A program made the position numbers and the translations under genes. From Meandrina meandrites (Eukaryota; Cnidaria; Anthozoa; Scleractinia; Meandrinidae): a stretch of DNA of 64,000 nt. Below, in pieces: positions 33,509 to 45,075 of this stretch; within the stretch, counting starts at the first letter, position 1; every line of letters starts with the position of its first letter. The notes below the pieces were generated by a model. The model ran no database searches. It saw only the letters and a program-made list of their open reading frames with translations, and had not been told where the DNA came from. The DNA lies in the NCBI GenBank assembly GCA_963693305.1, contig OY855908.1:27101805-27165804 (forward strand), in the 5' to 3' direction.

Positions 33509-33776
33509 TATCAGGCACGTGCAAACATGATGAAGTCCGTGACGAGATGGATCTGATTCTTTTCCGTGCTGGTTATTAAATAAAGAAAAAATGGCGTCTT
33601 CCATTATTTAGCTATTCATTCTTATTTGAATTCTCACACTGGGTGTTGCGCTTTTTGTGAGCCTGTTAACGTCAAGCCACTGATGAACATCTGCGGAAAC
33701 ATTTTTATTAGGATTTTTTGATATTAATCCCAAAGAAGCACGTCTCAGTGTCCCAGCGGCAAACACCAAGATAATA
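33509..33776. other. Spacer between the DIRS region and the long inverted repeat
   Basis: No gene. The segment ending ttggtgtttgccgctggg (minus strand, about 33750) duplicates a motif also found inside the inverted repeat arms. Confidence 0.5.
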
Positions 33777-34843
33777 ACCAAGGAAAAACTACATTTTCAA
33801 AGTGCATCCGGTCAGCAGTCTTGATTATACTCGCATTTCCGGTGTACAATCTTCGAGGTTGTCGACCTAGCTTCACTTTCCAGTGTCCCAGCGGCAAACA
33901 CCAAGCTAATAATTTGAAGGGTGCCCACCCAGTGGTTGTACACACCTGGGGTTAACACGATTTAACTCATTTCCCCACCCGCCCCATTCTATTAGATATG
34001 AGGAGAAGGTTAAATGCGATGCGTATTCTATCCTGCACAGAAGAGTTTTTTTTTATATTATTATTGTTGTTGTTTGAGATTTAGCCACATATAACTGCGT
34101 AGCCTTTATTTGACGAGGACAATTACGGTGATGTGAAATCTGCCTGTTTCTGACCGATGCAATGCTGTGCCTGCGAAAGATGCAGAAAACACTCATCGCC
34201 GGTAAAATGAAACTTAAACTTCTGTGGTACGAATATACCTAGTAGTTATATTTTTGATGTTGCATTATCATCGTAAAACCTTCCACCTTTAATACCAAAA
34301 GAACCATGAGATGTCCTAAAAGAATTTACACCTACACCATTTGTATTGTGTTACATCCGGTCAGCAGTCCCGTCTCCCGAACTTCCGGTGTGTTCGTTTA
34401 TTCAACATTCTGACTTTCGAACGCGCGACTCGATTTCTGCCAAATGCATCACTGACATTACTCTGTAATGTTCACAGGCATGCATTTGCTTAATGCAGTG
34501 TTCATTTATCTACCCTTCCGGATGAATTGTACTGAAGAGGTTTGGCACTCGACAGAAGAAATCACAAAGTTACGGATGTGTTTTGACATGGCGCAAACTG
34601 TTGTTTATCAAGTATGCGGATTAATGTATCATCATTTGTGGTCTCAAACACAGGAAAATGGATTTTGATGTGGGAAACTGTTAGATTTGGCCTTTCTGCT
34701 AGTGTCTGTGCTTAATTTGGCCAAGAAATTGGAGGGAGCGAAGGCGAGTCTCAGACAACAAATCGTCTTGAAGAAATTGCCAAAACTTGCAAGGTAGGCT
34801 TTTGTATTAATTTAAATTTCACCAAATTCGCCAACCAAAACGT
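33777..34843 (-). repeat. Long inverted repeat, right arm (~1.07 kb)
   Basis: Reverse complement of 24978-26073. Its outer edge (ccaaccaaaacgt) abuts the LINE fragment at 34844, so the LINE reading frame ends in a few residues (LVGEFGEI) encoded by the repeat. Confidence 0.85.
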
Positions 34844-35968
34844 AACGAAGTGATTGTTTTCCGTTAGTTACCGAGGAGAATCGTGGTATAGCAAATTCCC
34901 GTTTTCTTAAGTTATATGAGCTGTGATCTAATAGGAAACGATTGCAAAGTCCCTGTGGCAACAAGTTATGCTTAATCTTATACATGAAGATGGCAATGTC
35001 CTGTAATCGTCTGTTGTACAACAAAGGTATGTCTGCTTTTGCCAGTAGTTTCTCGTAGCAAGAATGTTTATCCTTAAATACTGCCCTGAGTGCTCCTTCC
35101 TGTATACGCTCAAGCTTTCTTCTGTCGCTAGCCTTGCAGAAGTGCCAGGTGAGGTGACAGTAAGTTAAGTGCGGTAGAATTGCAGCTTTATATAATTGCA
35201 GCTTTGCTTCTGTTGGTATCAGGTTTTTCAGTCTCATAAGGACTCCAATCCTTTGACTTGCTTTTTTACACACGTTGTTGATATGATGGTTAAAATTAAG
35301 CTTATTGTCAATTGTCACTCCTAAAAGGCTTAGCTTCTCTGTCGACTGTATTTCGCTGCCTTGAATGCTCATGCACAGATTTGTTATCTCTCTTTGTTCT
35401 GCATTGCCATGGTTTTGTATTTACTATAGTTACCTTTAAGCATGTTGTCTTCATACCATTTGGAAGCTTTTTCAGCATTCTTGTTAAGTGATGACTTTAC
35501 GTTTGCGAGATCCTTTCCTGCTTCGTAAATCTGATGATCGTCCGCGTACATAGACAAGTTCGATTTGATTTCATAGGCCAGGCCGTTCTGGAAGATGTTC
35601 CAAAGAAGTGGCCCCAACGCAGATCCTTGTGGGCATCCTCTGTTTACCACTTGCCAATAACTAGTCTGTGATCCCATTCTGGTTCTGTTTTGTCGATTGG
35701 ACAGTTACGAGCGTAGAAGATTAACGGTGTTTTCCTCAAAACCATAGGCCCTTAACTTGTTAAGCATGAGTCGTGGGTGAAGTGAGTCAAATGCTTTTGA
35801 CATATTCGTAGATAATATAGCTACACATTGGTGCCCGTCCCTCGCAAGTTTCCATTGTTCCACCAGGGAGACAAGGGTTGTCTCACAGCTATGAGATTTG
35901 CTGTAAGCGGTAATGCAATCGGATAATGAAAATGAATTATCTTTTCTATTTACAACGCGTACAATAAT
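34844..35968 (-). pseudogene. LINE reverse transcriptase fragment (Jockey/CR1-type)
   Basis: Minus strand. Reads DCITAYSKSHSCETTLVSLV, NMSKAFDSLHPRLMLNKLRA (first catalytic Asp), a stop after VNLLRS, then NRGCPQGSALGPLLWNIFQN and NLSMYADDHQIYEAG (catalytic ADD). After a frameshift near 35380 it gives LSLLGVTIDNKLNFNHHINN, YKAAILPHLTYCHLTWHFCK and LERIQEGALRAVF. This order is the RT plus thumb of non-LTR retrotransposons. The endonuclease half is missing and the end is cut by the long inverted repeat at 34843. At least one stop and one frameshift make it non-functional. Confidence 0.85.
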
Positions 35969-36772
35969 GGTGCAGGTTTTAACAGGATATTTACTTTTAG
36001 CTCTATTTATAGTGATTACAGTGGTGGGATAGAGCAGATATAGTTTTCACGATCTTCGTAAAAATCAAACAATGTTCTAGTGTCACGAAAATCTGGAAAA
36101 AAGAGTGACACGAGACGGCTTTAAGTGCCTTTGATTTTAATAGGTATCACTACAACCAAAAAACCACTACGAAAAAATGCCGTTCTGGGCGATGAATACG
36201 TCACTCCACGAGAATTCGAACGTGTGAACGTTTGATGGCGAGTGTTTGCGCAAAAAAGCTGTCAACACTTCGAAAGAAGCGTTTCAATTTCTCGTGGAAA
36301 TGATTCGATGTTAGATTGAACTGAGCTACAGTTTCAATATATTTGGCTAAGAGAACAGCTATTTTTTTAAAAAACAAGAAATGACAATAATGAAGGATTC
36401 ATGATAGCGTTTGGATAAAAGCTGACAGTGTGTTTTTCATTCTGTAGCAGCAGGTGCCACTCGACAAAATCACGTTCCCACTGCTGGTAATGAATTTTAA
36501 GCTCTTTGCCAAACGCCACTGGTAAGTGTTGACCGTAAAAAATCCTTCGTGTGCTCCGGGAAAATGACAAAAATAGTTTACCCCTTCCGGTGCCACAAAC
36601 GCCTCCTCAGAATACAAAAGCATAAATTGTAACGATAAAGTTTATAACAGCGTGTTTCACCGGAACGCTTGCAACAAGCCGAAAGATTAACGAATCTTAA
36701 CACATCCGACGATCTGTCACCATAAATCACGGAACAAAAAGAACACAAGTTTCTATTTTTTATTACATCCAT
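35969..36772. other. No gene recognised
   Basis: Short frames only. A ttacatccatttt motif (about 36763), identical to the end of the elements at 39887 and 45076, lies just before PLE 2. Confidence 0.5.
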
Positions 36773-36933
36773 TTTAAGAAAAACGACTACTTTTTTAAAT
36801 TTACAAGACATGTTTCGACAGAGCTTCTGTCATCTTCAGTTGAATGGTTTACAAAGCATGCAAAGTTGAATAATAAGTAGACGAAAATGCTAATTAAGAC
36901 AAATAGTAACAACAGAACGTGAAAATGCGTGAA

Positions 36934-38040
36934 TTAAAAGGATAATTTTAGATTAACATGGTGTAATTGTTGATTGAAGCAAGGTTGTTCTTTTTGAATA
37001 TGGATAGCCTCCTTTATCTTGAGTTGAAAGCTGGTAGTGGCGTGATCTAAAATATGAAAACAGTCTATTGTACATAAGGTGCGACAACGTTCCGAATTTC
37101 GAAGATGTTTGAAGATATGAGAGGCCTTATCTACGGCTAAGTGCTCACGTACGCGTGTGAAAAAATATCGGGTGGTTTCGCCGACATAACAGGCATTACA
37201 GCCCGCACAGGTAAACTTGTAAACCACACGCGAATGAAGCCTGCCGGGGATAGGGTCTTTCACACCAAAAAAGTTGCCGATCTTAAAGGAAGAAAAAACT
37301 AATTTGATATCTAAGTCATTACAATAGCGCTTTATTAAGTGTCGAATCTTTTTTTGAGTGACAACAGAAAAATGGCCTATGTACGGCAGCTTAAAGTAAA
37401 ATGTGGGCGAAGTGGTAAGGAGGGAGACTCGGGGACAATGATTGCTATGGGTCCCAGTTATGTAACGGTTAACCACTTTTTCAATTACATGGGCAGGGAA
37501 AAGGTTCTTTTTGAGAATTTCAGTAAGTTTGGTTATGTCCTCGTGTAACCCCAACCAGGTGTAGAAGAGAATTAGTATCACTATTATCAATAAGAACATC
37601 CAGAAAGGGTAATTTGCGATTAAGTTCTTTTTCCATAGTAAACCTTATGTTGGGGTGCCTAGAGTTAATATAGTCAAAAAATATAACAGCATCGTGCTCC
37701 GAGTGAAATAAACAAAAAGTGTCATCAACATATCTGCGATAAAATAAAATTTCAGAGCCTTGAAAATTTTCCAACCAAAGTTTTTCATGATGCCCCATAA
37801 AAAGATTGGCTAATACGGGAGCAAGGGGAGACCCCACGGCCACGCCGTCAATTTGGTCATAGAAAGAACCGTTAAATAAGAAATGGGTCTGGGCGGTGGC
37901 TACAGTGAACAGGCTTCTAAGTTCAGGTTTACTTAACTTAAGGTCGGGACTGCCCTCGGAAATGCAATTGACCGCCAGGTCAATACATTCCTCAAGAGGT
38001 ATGTTAGTAAAGAGACTTTCTACATCAAAAGAAACCATAA
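36934..38040 (-). pseudogene. PLE 2 RT core and GIY-YIG endonuclease, minus arm
   Basis: Reads MVSFDVESLFTNIPLEECID, DGVAVGSPLAPVLANLFMGH, FYRRYVDDTFCLF (catalytic DD), LPFLDVLIDN, then meets the 122-nt deletion that shifts the frame. The endonuclease follows in the other frame: VYKFTCAGCNACYVGETTRY, TRVREHLAVDKASHIF, ending HHVNLKLSF. The endonuclease frame is intact. 5'-truncated at the head-to-head junction. Confidence 0.85.
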
Positions 38041-39687
38041 ACCATGTGGTCGTCTTGGACCGAACAGATTACGACCAAGGTATCCTTAAAATCATCAATG
38101 ACACTTCCAAATTCTGGCCCATTAAGGAAGATCCAACTTTACTGAGAGAAGGTAGACTACAGCGACTTCTCCGAAAATTGAAGAAAGATGGTCACCTTGC
38201 CAACGAAGTGTATGAGAACATCTATCCTAAAGGCTCTCAGCCAGCAAGAATTTATGGCCTCCCCAAAATGCACAAGGATCGTGGACCTAACTCAACTCCG
38301 CCATTTCGCCCCATCGTGTCTTCTATTGGAACTTACAATTATAACCTGGCCAAATACCTATGCAACCTTTTGGCGCCGCACATCCCAACTGAACACTGTG
38401 CTACAGACACTTTCACTTTTGTACAGGACATTCAATCTTTATCTATGTATGATAAATTTATGGTTTCTTTTGATGTAGAAAGTCTCTTTACTAACATACC
38501 TCTTGAGGAATGTATTGACCTGGCGGTCAATTGCATTTCCGAGGGCAATCCCGACCTTAAGTTAAGTAAACCTGAACTTAGAAGCCTGTTCACTGTAGCC
38601 ACCGCCCAGACCCATTTCTTATTTAACGGTTCTTTCTATGACCAAATTGACGGCGTGGCCATGGGGTCTCCCATTGCTCCCGTATTAGCCAATCTTTTTA
38701 TGGGGCATCATGAAAAACTTTGGTTGGAAAATTTTCAAGGCTCTGAAATTTTATTTTATCGCAGATATGTTGATGACACTTTTTGTTTATTTCACTCGGA
38801 GCACGATGCTGTTATATTTTTTGACTATATTAACTTTAGGCACCCCAACATAAGGTTTACTATGGAAAAAGAACTTAATCGCAAATTACCCTTTCTGGAT
38901 GTTCTTATTGATAATAGTGATACTAATTCTCTTCTAACTAGAGTTTACCGCAAGAAAACTTTTACTGGGTTATTAACTAATTATTTTAGCTTTACCTCGT
39001 ACTCATACAAAGTAGGTCTCATTAGGACTCTTGTTGACAGGGCCTACAAAATCAATAACACCTGGTTGGGGTTACACGAGGACATAACCAAACTTACTGA
39101 AATTCTCAAAAAGAACCTTTTCCCTGCCCATGTAATTGAAAAAGTGGTTAACCGTTACATAACTGGGACCCATAGCAATCATTGTCCCCGAGTCTCCCTC
39201 CCTACCACTTCGCCCACATTTTACTTTAAAGCTGCCGTACATAGGCCATTTTTCTGTTGTCACTCAAAAAAAGATTCGACACTTAATAAAGCGCTATTGT
39301 AATGACTTAGATATCAAATTAGTTTTTTCTTCCTTTAAGATCGGCAACTTTTTTGGTGTGAAAGACCCTATCCCCGGCAGGCTTCATTCGCGTGTGGTTT
39401 ACAAGTTTACCTGTGCGGGCTGTAATGCCTGTTATGTCGGCGAAACCACCCGATATTTTTTCACACGCGTACGTGAGCACTTAGCCGTAGATAAGGCCTC
39501 TCATATCTTCAAACATCTTCAAAATTCGGAACGTTGTCGCGCCTTATGTACAATAGACTGTTTTCATATTTTAGATCACGCCACTACCAGCTTTCAACTC
39601 AAGATAAAGGAGGCTATCCATATTCAAAAAGAACAAACTTGCCTCAATCAACAATTACACCATGTTAATCTAAAATTATCCTTTTAA
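38041..39687 (+). pseudogene. PLE 2 RT and GIY-YIG endonuclease, plus arm
   Basis: Open from the junction: HVVVLDRTDYDQGILKI, IYGLPKMHKDRGPN, FRPIVSSIGTYNYNLAKYL, FDVESLFTNIPLEEC, GVAMGSPIAPVLANLF, YRRYVDDTFCLF, KLPFLDVLID and TRVYRKKTFTGLLTNYF. An extra A near 39230 relative to the other arm shifts the frame just after SPTFYFK. The endonuclease then continues in another frame (39358-39687) with CAGCNACYVGETTRYFFTRV. The N-terminal region is missing at 38041. So each arm has its own single frame lesion. Confidence 0.85.
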
Positions 39688-39886
39688 TTCACGCATTTTC
39701 ACGTTCTGTTGTTACTATTTGTCTTAATTAGCATTTTCGTCTACTTATTATTCAACTTTGCATGCTTTGTAAACCATTCAACTGAAGATGACAGAAGCTC
39801 TGTCGAAACATGTCTTGTAAATTTAAAAAAGTAGTCGTTTTTCTTAAAATCGTTACCTGTCTGCTGTCATCAAGACCTTTTGGAAA

Positions 39887-41054
39887 TTACATCCATTTTG
39901 AAATCACTGGTGATCCATGCAATCTGATTGGCTCTCAGCAGTGCGATTTATTCAGGAATCGCACTATTCTTTACTCTAAATCGCATCTTTTTGCCAGCCA
40001 ATGAGAAAAGAACACTTAAACAAAACAACAATCAGATTTCAAGGCTTGTTTAAAGTAACCAATCAAATTGCAGGAAAATGAAATACAAAGAAAGCAATTG
40101 TGTGGTGAATTTTGCAACTTTTTTTCCCAAAAGTCTGCTTAATTTAAAAAAAAAAATGGATGAATTCAATTACTTACAGTTTCTGAATGACCCCTATGAG
40201 CTTCTTCAGGCTGAAGACCTACTAAGGGGAGTTTCCAACTTTTGGTTTCTATTTTGACGAATATTTTGGCGATTTTTCTTCAACATCTGCTCAAGATCCG
40301 TGTGATCCCGAGTCCATCAAAACAGAAACAAACGACAACCACACAACAGCAAATTCAGAACCAGCACAAGAAGTAGATGTTTCCAGGTTGCCTTTAGTTT
40401 CAAGCGATGAAATGCAAGAGCTCAAGTCTGTCCCTGTGAATAAAAATACGTCCCGCTCCACAAAACAATCGATGAATGTCTTCACAAGCTGCTGCCTGTC
40501 CCGCCATCTTGAAAATGTCACTATTCAAACAATGGCGCCGGAAGAACGTGACAAGGTCCTGAGGTCAAATAAAAGGACGGAAATGATTACTAGCCAGAAT
40601 CCCTTAAAATCATGCAGAGTGCCATTGAACGGTACTAAAGGAGAAAACTATCCACTGAGCATTGTGCGATCGAGGGAGTTTCACAACTCACAAGAAATCC
40701 TCAATGCGAAGGCAATTTCTCAACCACAACCACAGAAGAAACGAAGGGCTTACATCATTGAGTCAGATGACGACAGTTGAACTTTGAATTGTTAAATTTT
40801 GAAATGATTGAGCTTTGAATTGAATTGAATGAATTTTGTATCTGAACTGCGTGAATTTCCTTGAATGAAACGTGTTTTTCCTTTGTTAGGCTCGACTGAG
40901 TTTTTGACACATAACATGACATGTAAGTTTTTGAGATGTAAAAGCGTTTCCGGTTCCGCTTTTTTACAAACTGGCTACTGGATCAATAAAATGTTGGTGC
41001 TGACTAAAATCCTGCATTTATGGGGCGATTAAATTGATTTCAAAATGGATGTAA
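39887..41054 (+). mobile_element. TTACATCC element, copy A (1168 bp) with a Crypton-like gene fragment
   Basis: Left end TTACATCCATTTTGAAATC is the exact inverse of the right end (ending GGATGTAA at 41054). Copy B is at 45076-46276. Both also share about 60 bp to the right of the end (agtggtaattgaacttcgtg), so the true unit may be longer. It carries the truncated reading frame at 40157-40780. Such ends on a non-autonomous DNA transposon do not match Crypton structure, which normally lacks inverted ends. Confidence 0.7.
40157..40780 (+). pseudogene. Crypton/DUF3504-like (KIAA1958/QRICH1-type) N-terminal half, in copy A
   Basis: Starts MDEFNYLQFLNDPYELLQAE in one frame. It continues with a changed frame through EVDVSRLPLVSSDEMQELKS and VNKNTSRSTKQSMNVFTSC, ENVTIQTMAPEERDKVL, YPLSIVRSREFHNSQEILNA and KAISQPQPQKKRRAYI, ending in an acidic ESDDDS tail. 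The N-K-N-T-x-x-S-x-K-Q-W-like block and the E-x-x-A-P-E-E-L-D-like block are typical of the N-terminal domain of DUF3504 proteins derived from Crypton tyrosine recombinases. The catalytic half is missing and replaced by a short basic/acidic end. One or more frameshifts near 40215 and 40560 make it a pseudogene. Confidence 0.6.
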
Positions 41055-41199
41055 TAAAGTGGTAATTGAACTTCGTGTCGTGCAATTTTGGTCTGAAATC
41101 ATACTTGTGATTTCAAATCGAACTCTTGCTACACGCTCGTTCGATTTTGAAATCACGCGTATGATTTCAGACCTAATAATATACATGAAAAAATTACTC

Positions 41200-41230
<31 letters not shown>

Positions 41231-41639
41231 GAGGTAACACCGGTGCAAAAAGTGTAACACCAGTGCAAATTACAAATTGACGCGGACGAAAACAACGACC
41301 GGAGTTTTCGCTTGGTAAACAACAGTAAAACACCTAAAAGATAGTTCTAAGAAACCAAATAAAATTATTAGCACCTCATTCTGGCTAAATGTACGGAAAA
41401 CGTCAAGCGAAGAGAAAAAATTATCGCCAACAAAATAGAGGAAAACGAGCCGGCAAGCTGAACTAAAAGTTCTGCCCTAAAGTAAAAGGACAAAACAGTG
41501 ACGACTTGTCTTGGAACCAGACCGCTTACAGAATGATAATAGCTACACTCGACAGGCATATAAATAAACAAGGATACAAGTTTTTCAATCCGGCAAGTTC
41601 TTCGCCGACCAAGTTCTTCGCCGGTCTGTCATGGGAAAA

Positions 41640-41741
41640 CGTCCAGTTTAAATTCATGGGAAAACGTCCACTGTAATTAAATTGAGCAAAAAAATAATAA
41701 ATGGGAGCTCCGCTTTTAGGCCTGCCTAAATCTATATATTA
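41640..41741 (-). mobile_element. R1 repeat family, terminal fragment d
   Basis: Inverse copy of the R1 end only (aaatgggagctccgctttta, then ggcctgcctaaatctatata). It abuts and appears to truncate the P2X7-like fragment that starts at 41742. Segment 41055-41640 to its left holds the repeat next to the TTACATCC element and no gene. Confidence 0.7.
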
Positions 41742-42184
41742 GAGTTGGAAACACAGAATGGTGCATTTGTGGGGGCAATTTGTGCTGCAATGTCGACGGC
41801 CGATGAATTTTTTTGCGATCAAGAATTGGAGGCCCTCAATCGAAAGTTCGACGAGTCGGGGGTTGAATGCATAACTGGCCACGCAAAGTTGAGAATTGTG
41901 TACCTGGATACGGACGTGCTAAATATTGCCAATGTTGCAATTCACAACGCACGCTGTCATCCCTTGCCGGAACCCATCGATAACAGGTTATTTGTTTTGA
42001 AAATCTAACCGCAGAAATTGTTTGTTCATTGTGTAATCCGCATATTTTTAATCTGTTCTAGAATAATGTCATGGCGGTTAGCAGCGTACCGTCATTTTAC
42101 TTGGTGGGTTCATGGTGTGCTAGGAAGAAAAAACCGGCGAGTGTGAAAGCAATTAGAAATGAGTTTCCAGAGGAAAGTGGTGAA
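41742..42184 (+). pseudogene. P2X7-type intracellular ballast-domain gene fragment
   Basis: Exon 1 (to 41986) reads TADEFFCDQELEALNRKFDE, SGVECITGHAKLRIVYLDTD, then VLNIANVAIHNARCHPLPEP and a donor GTTATT. After acceptor tctgttctag (42061), exon 2 reads AAYRHFTWWVHGVLGRKNRR with the splice phase matching (split Arg codon). It then loses about 14 nt, so the typical I-P-S-C motif is missing, and resumes in another frame as VKAIRNEFPEESGEYR. The Y-R-x-F...G-R...I-R-x-x-F-P order matches the cytoplasmic domain of vertebrate P2X7 and its many cnidarian relatives. No transmembrane or ATP-binding part is present. R1 fragment d cuts its start and the TACCGTAAAA repeat its end. Confidence 0.65.
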
Positions 42185-42419
42185 TACCGTAAAATTCCGG
42201 TTATATGCCCTGGGCTTTTTCAACTTCGTAAGGGGTTTTGGGTGGGCTTATAAGCGGAGGGGCTTATATCCGGGGGGCTTATAAGCGGAATAAAAAAATA
42301 CGTTTTTAAGTTAAAAAGTCATAATAAAGCAACATTTAGCCCTGTTCAGTACTGTCATCCAGCAGAGGGGGGCTTATATCCAGGGGGCTTATAACTGGAT
42401 GTGTTTTATTGTTTCCAGG
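42185..42419 (+). mobile_element. TACCGTAAAATTCCGG repeat (MITE-like)
   Basis: Begins TACCGTAAAATTCCGGTTAT and is full of gggcttata and ggcttataagcgg motifs. It matches the inner sides of both DIRS-flanking ends (26677 and 33508). It sits at the end of the P2X7-like fragment. Confidence 0.65.
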
Positions 42420-42483
42420 TTTTATTGTTTTATCAGTTTGGACATTTTTTCCTGTGTCAAATTATATGGAAGCTTATGAATAT

Positions 42484-42530
42484 GCTCCGGCCTGATGGGC
42501 CACTAGGCTCGTATGCAGACTTTATCTTAT
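42484..42530 (+). mobile_element. SINE 3' fragment
   Basis: gctccggcctgatgggccac and the following gctcgtatgcagactttatc match the 3' end of the SINE at 1905-2241. The tRNA-like head is absent. Confidence 0.85.
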
Positions 42531-45075
42531 GGGTACAGAGTAAACAGCCCTTACAAGTGTATACCATGTGTAGTCTCAATCAAAACAAATCATTTCTCTT
42601 AAAAAAGCTAATAATTATAGCAGAACTAATTGTTGAAGGGCTGACTGGGCAAGATGGCCTATTATTATATTGTTCAGCACACCAACATCATTTAATAAAT
42701 TAACCTAAATTTGGCAACAGTTTTATTTGGAAGTTAAGGTGGCCCGAAGGGGTTTAGATATTTCCATCTTTGGCATTCTATTGCTGCTACACCAATAACA
42801 TCTGCCCGGTTTACTTCGTTTTGCCCCGACTAACTGCCCCTGGGTCTCCGAGGATGCTTTTTCCCCTGTAATTTTCACGACTGAAATTCAAAATAATAAA
42901 AAAAATAATTCAATTATGAACAACGTATTAAAAAAACACTTCACTCTTTCTCCACATTCCGCATGTCCGACCATGTACGCACTGCGTACCTATTTCTTAT
43001 CTTTGCTACGGAAATGCCAATTTTCCTACAAATACAGTATATCAAAATTCAATACAAGACCAATATCTGGTGTAAAATTTCACATCGACCCGAGTCTGAG
43101 AAGTGCGCTAAATGGTCAATAGAAATGGTAGGTATGGTCCGAAAAAAAATCTGTATTGAGAAACCGTGAATGTGGAGGAAGACATGTGGATGGGGGATGG
43201 CGTAAGCTAAGTTAGTATGAAGGAAGACGGGGGAAAACACTGATTGGAGTTAGCTGTGTATACCACGGCACATCTTTTATCCTTGTAGACAAACATGACC
43301 TTTCAGATGGTCATTGCAGATGCAAGCAACCAATCTTCAATACAGCATAACAGGCATTAATCATACCCTTGCCGCTTGAAGCGGAAAATTTGAACATCGA
43401 TGCAAACATTACAGTTTCTGCAAAGCCGTCACGAAGGCTTCTAATGACCACTAAACGATGCAATTATTAAAGCTGTAACTGCGCGATTTCTGTACATAAT
43501 CGATTTTGAAAGTTGAAGGTTGTTTACATTTTGCCCTCGAAGAAATCATCATGAATGCAGCTATTTCGCGCCGGTACTGCGGTTGTCTTGTGACAATTAT
43601 TAGTGACAATTGTACCACCTTATATACATAAAATCACAAACACAAGCCTCCCTGAACCTCTGCTACCAATCAAACGTTTGACCTGTTAGCATGTTTTTCT
43701 CGAGCCTCTTATTATTACCTGTCAGCCGTACAGAAGTGGCTACATTGTTTTTATGGAACACTTTGGAGAATAACGACTATACTGCTCCTGATCTTACCAT
43801 TCTGCAGCTGATTCTCTTGTCGTTTGCTCTCAGCCATCTCCTCTTCAAGTATTCGTTCCGCATATGCTGTATGGAGATAAATCATAAGCACAGATTAATT
43901 GTCAATTTTTTTGTTTTTACAAAATCTTAAAAAGAAAGCGACATACGCTACAAAGTGTGTTTTAAGGAGACTGGTTATTAATAGCGAAAGGTGTAACAAT
44001 CCAATAATAGCAGTTAGACGACCAGCAGCCTGTTGACAATTTTGTACGCAAAACGTCATCCGGATCTCGAATTAGTATATGTAATAGGACTACATGCTGT
44101 CCAATTTGGAATTAATTGGATGAAAAAAATTCCGAGGAATTCATTAAGGAATTCATGCATGGAAGGCACATTTAATCCGTTCTGTTACTCAGGAGGAAGC
44201 TAAACAGGACGAAGGAACATGCTTGATTATCATAGACTGGGCAATGAAATATCTCCCCCAGCGTTTCAGATATCTGAACTTTTCGGCAAGCGCGACATAA
44301 GCTGGCACGTAAGTGCAGTCATAACACACTTGCATGCTGAGAGCAGATACGAAGTCCAGTGCATGCTTTGTGTACCTCAGCAACACGTTTATTTAAGAGT
44401 GCGTCCACGAGAAAACCAGGCGGAAACAGGCAGGAGGTGATACAACTCAAAGCTCCAATTTCGCTCAAACATGGCACAAATGAAGGGTATGATGAGCTAT
44501 CACTTGTGACAAAACATAAGGTTAAAATATTTTATTCACTTCAAGTTATGGGACCAAGTGCAAAAATGGCCAATTTTCACTAATTTATGCATATTTAATT
44601 AGCTGATTTTGATTGACCAGTTGCACAAGATAAAAAGCCTTCTGAAAATAAAAAAAAGAAAGAAAAGAAAGAAAAATAAGTGAAACAAAGAAGTGCTACA
44701 TGCATGTCACTTAGATGCTTTTTTTAAAACGATTTTCCTTAGATGAGTTTGCTGCCCTTCTGAATTGCCCACTTCTGTTGCTTCGAGGCGCGTTTAACTA
44801 AAGCAATCCATTGTCGTTCATTCTTTGTCAAAGATATAAACAGTTCGTCAAAAAAAAGTATTCAAATAGCTATTCAAAATCCACGGAGAGCTACTACTGC
44901 CACTAAAACCGGTTTGTATGCAAGCCAACTGACAACAAAAATCCGCCATCTTGGACGATTTAACTTTGAACCTGCCGTCTTGGTTACTCCGATTTACTTC
45001 TAGATACCAATTTTAACTAAACTGGATTTTGTTAACAGCACAAAGTACTATCGGGGAATGGTTTTACTTTATTTA
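42531..45075. other. No gene recognised
   Basis: 2.5 kb of AT-rich DNA. Frames at 42916-43240, 43691-43930 and 44189-44583 have no family signature, and opposite-strand frames are equally long. An A-rich AAAG run lies at about 44645-44685. Confidence 0.5.

Larger units (their letters stand above)
36773..39848. mobile_element. Penelope-like element 2, head-to-head inverted pair
   Basis: The minus-strand arm (36773-38040) and plus-strand arm (38459-39848) are nearly identical inverted copies of the RT core, endonuclease and 3' tail. The 418-bp centre (38041-38458) is present only on the plus-strand side. Outer ends share gtagtcgtttttcttaa. The left arm lacks 122 nt found at 38937-39058 of the right arm. 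Both ends are 3' ends of the element, so the structure is a 5'-to-5' junction. Confidence 0.9.
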
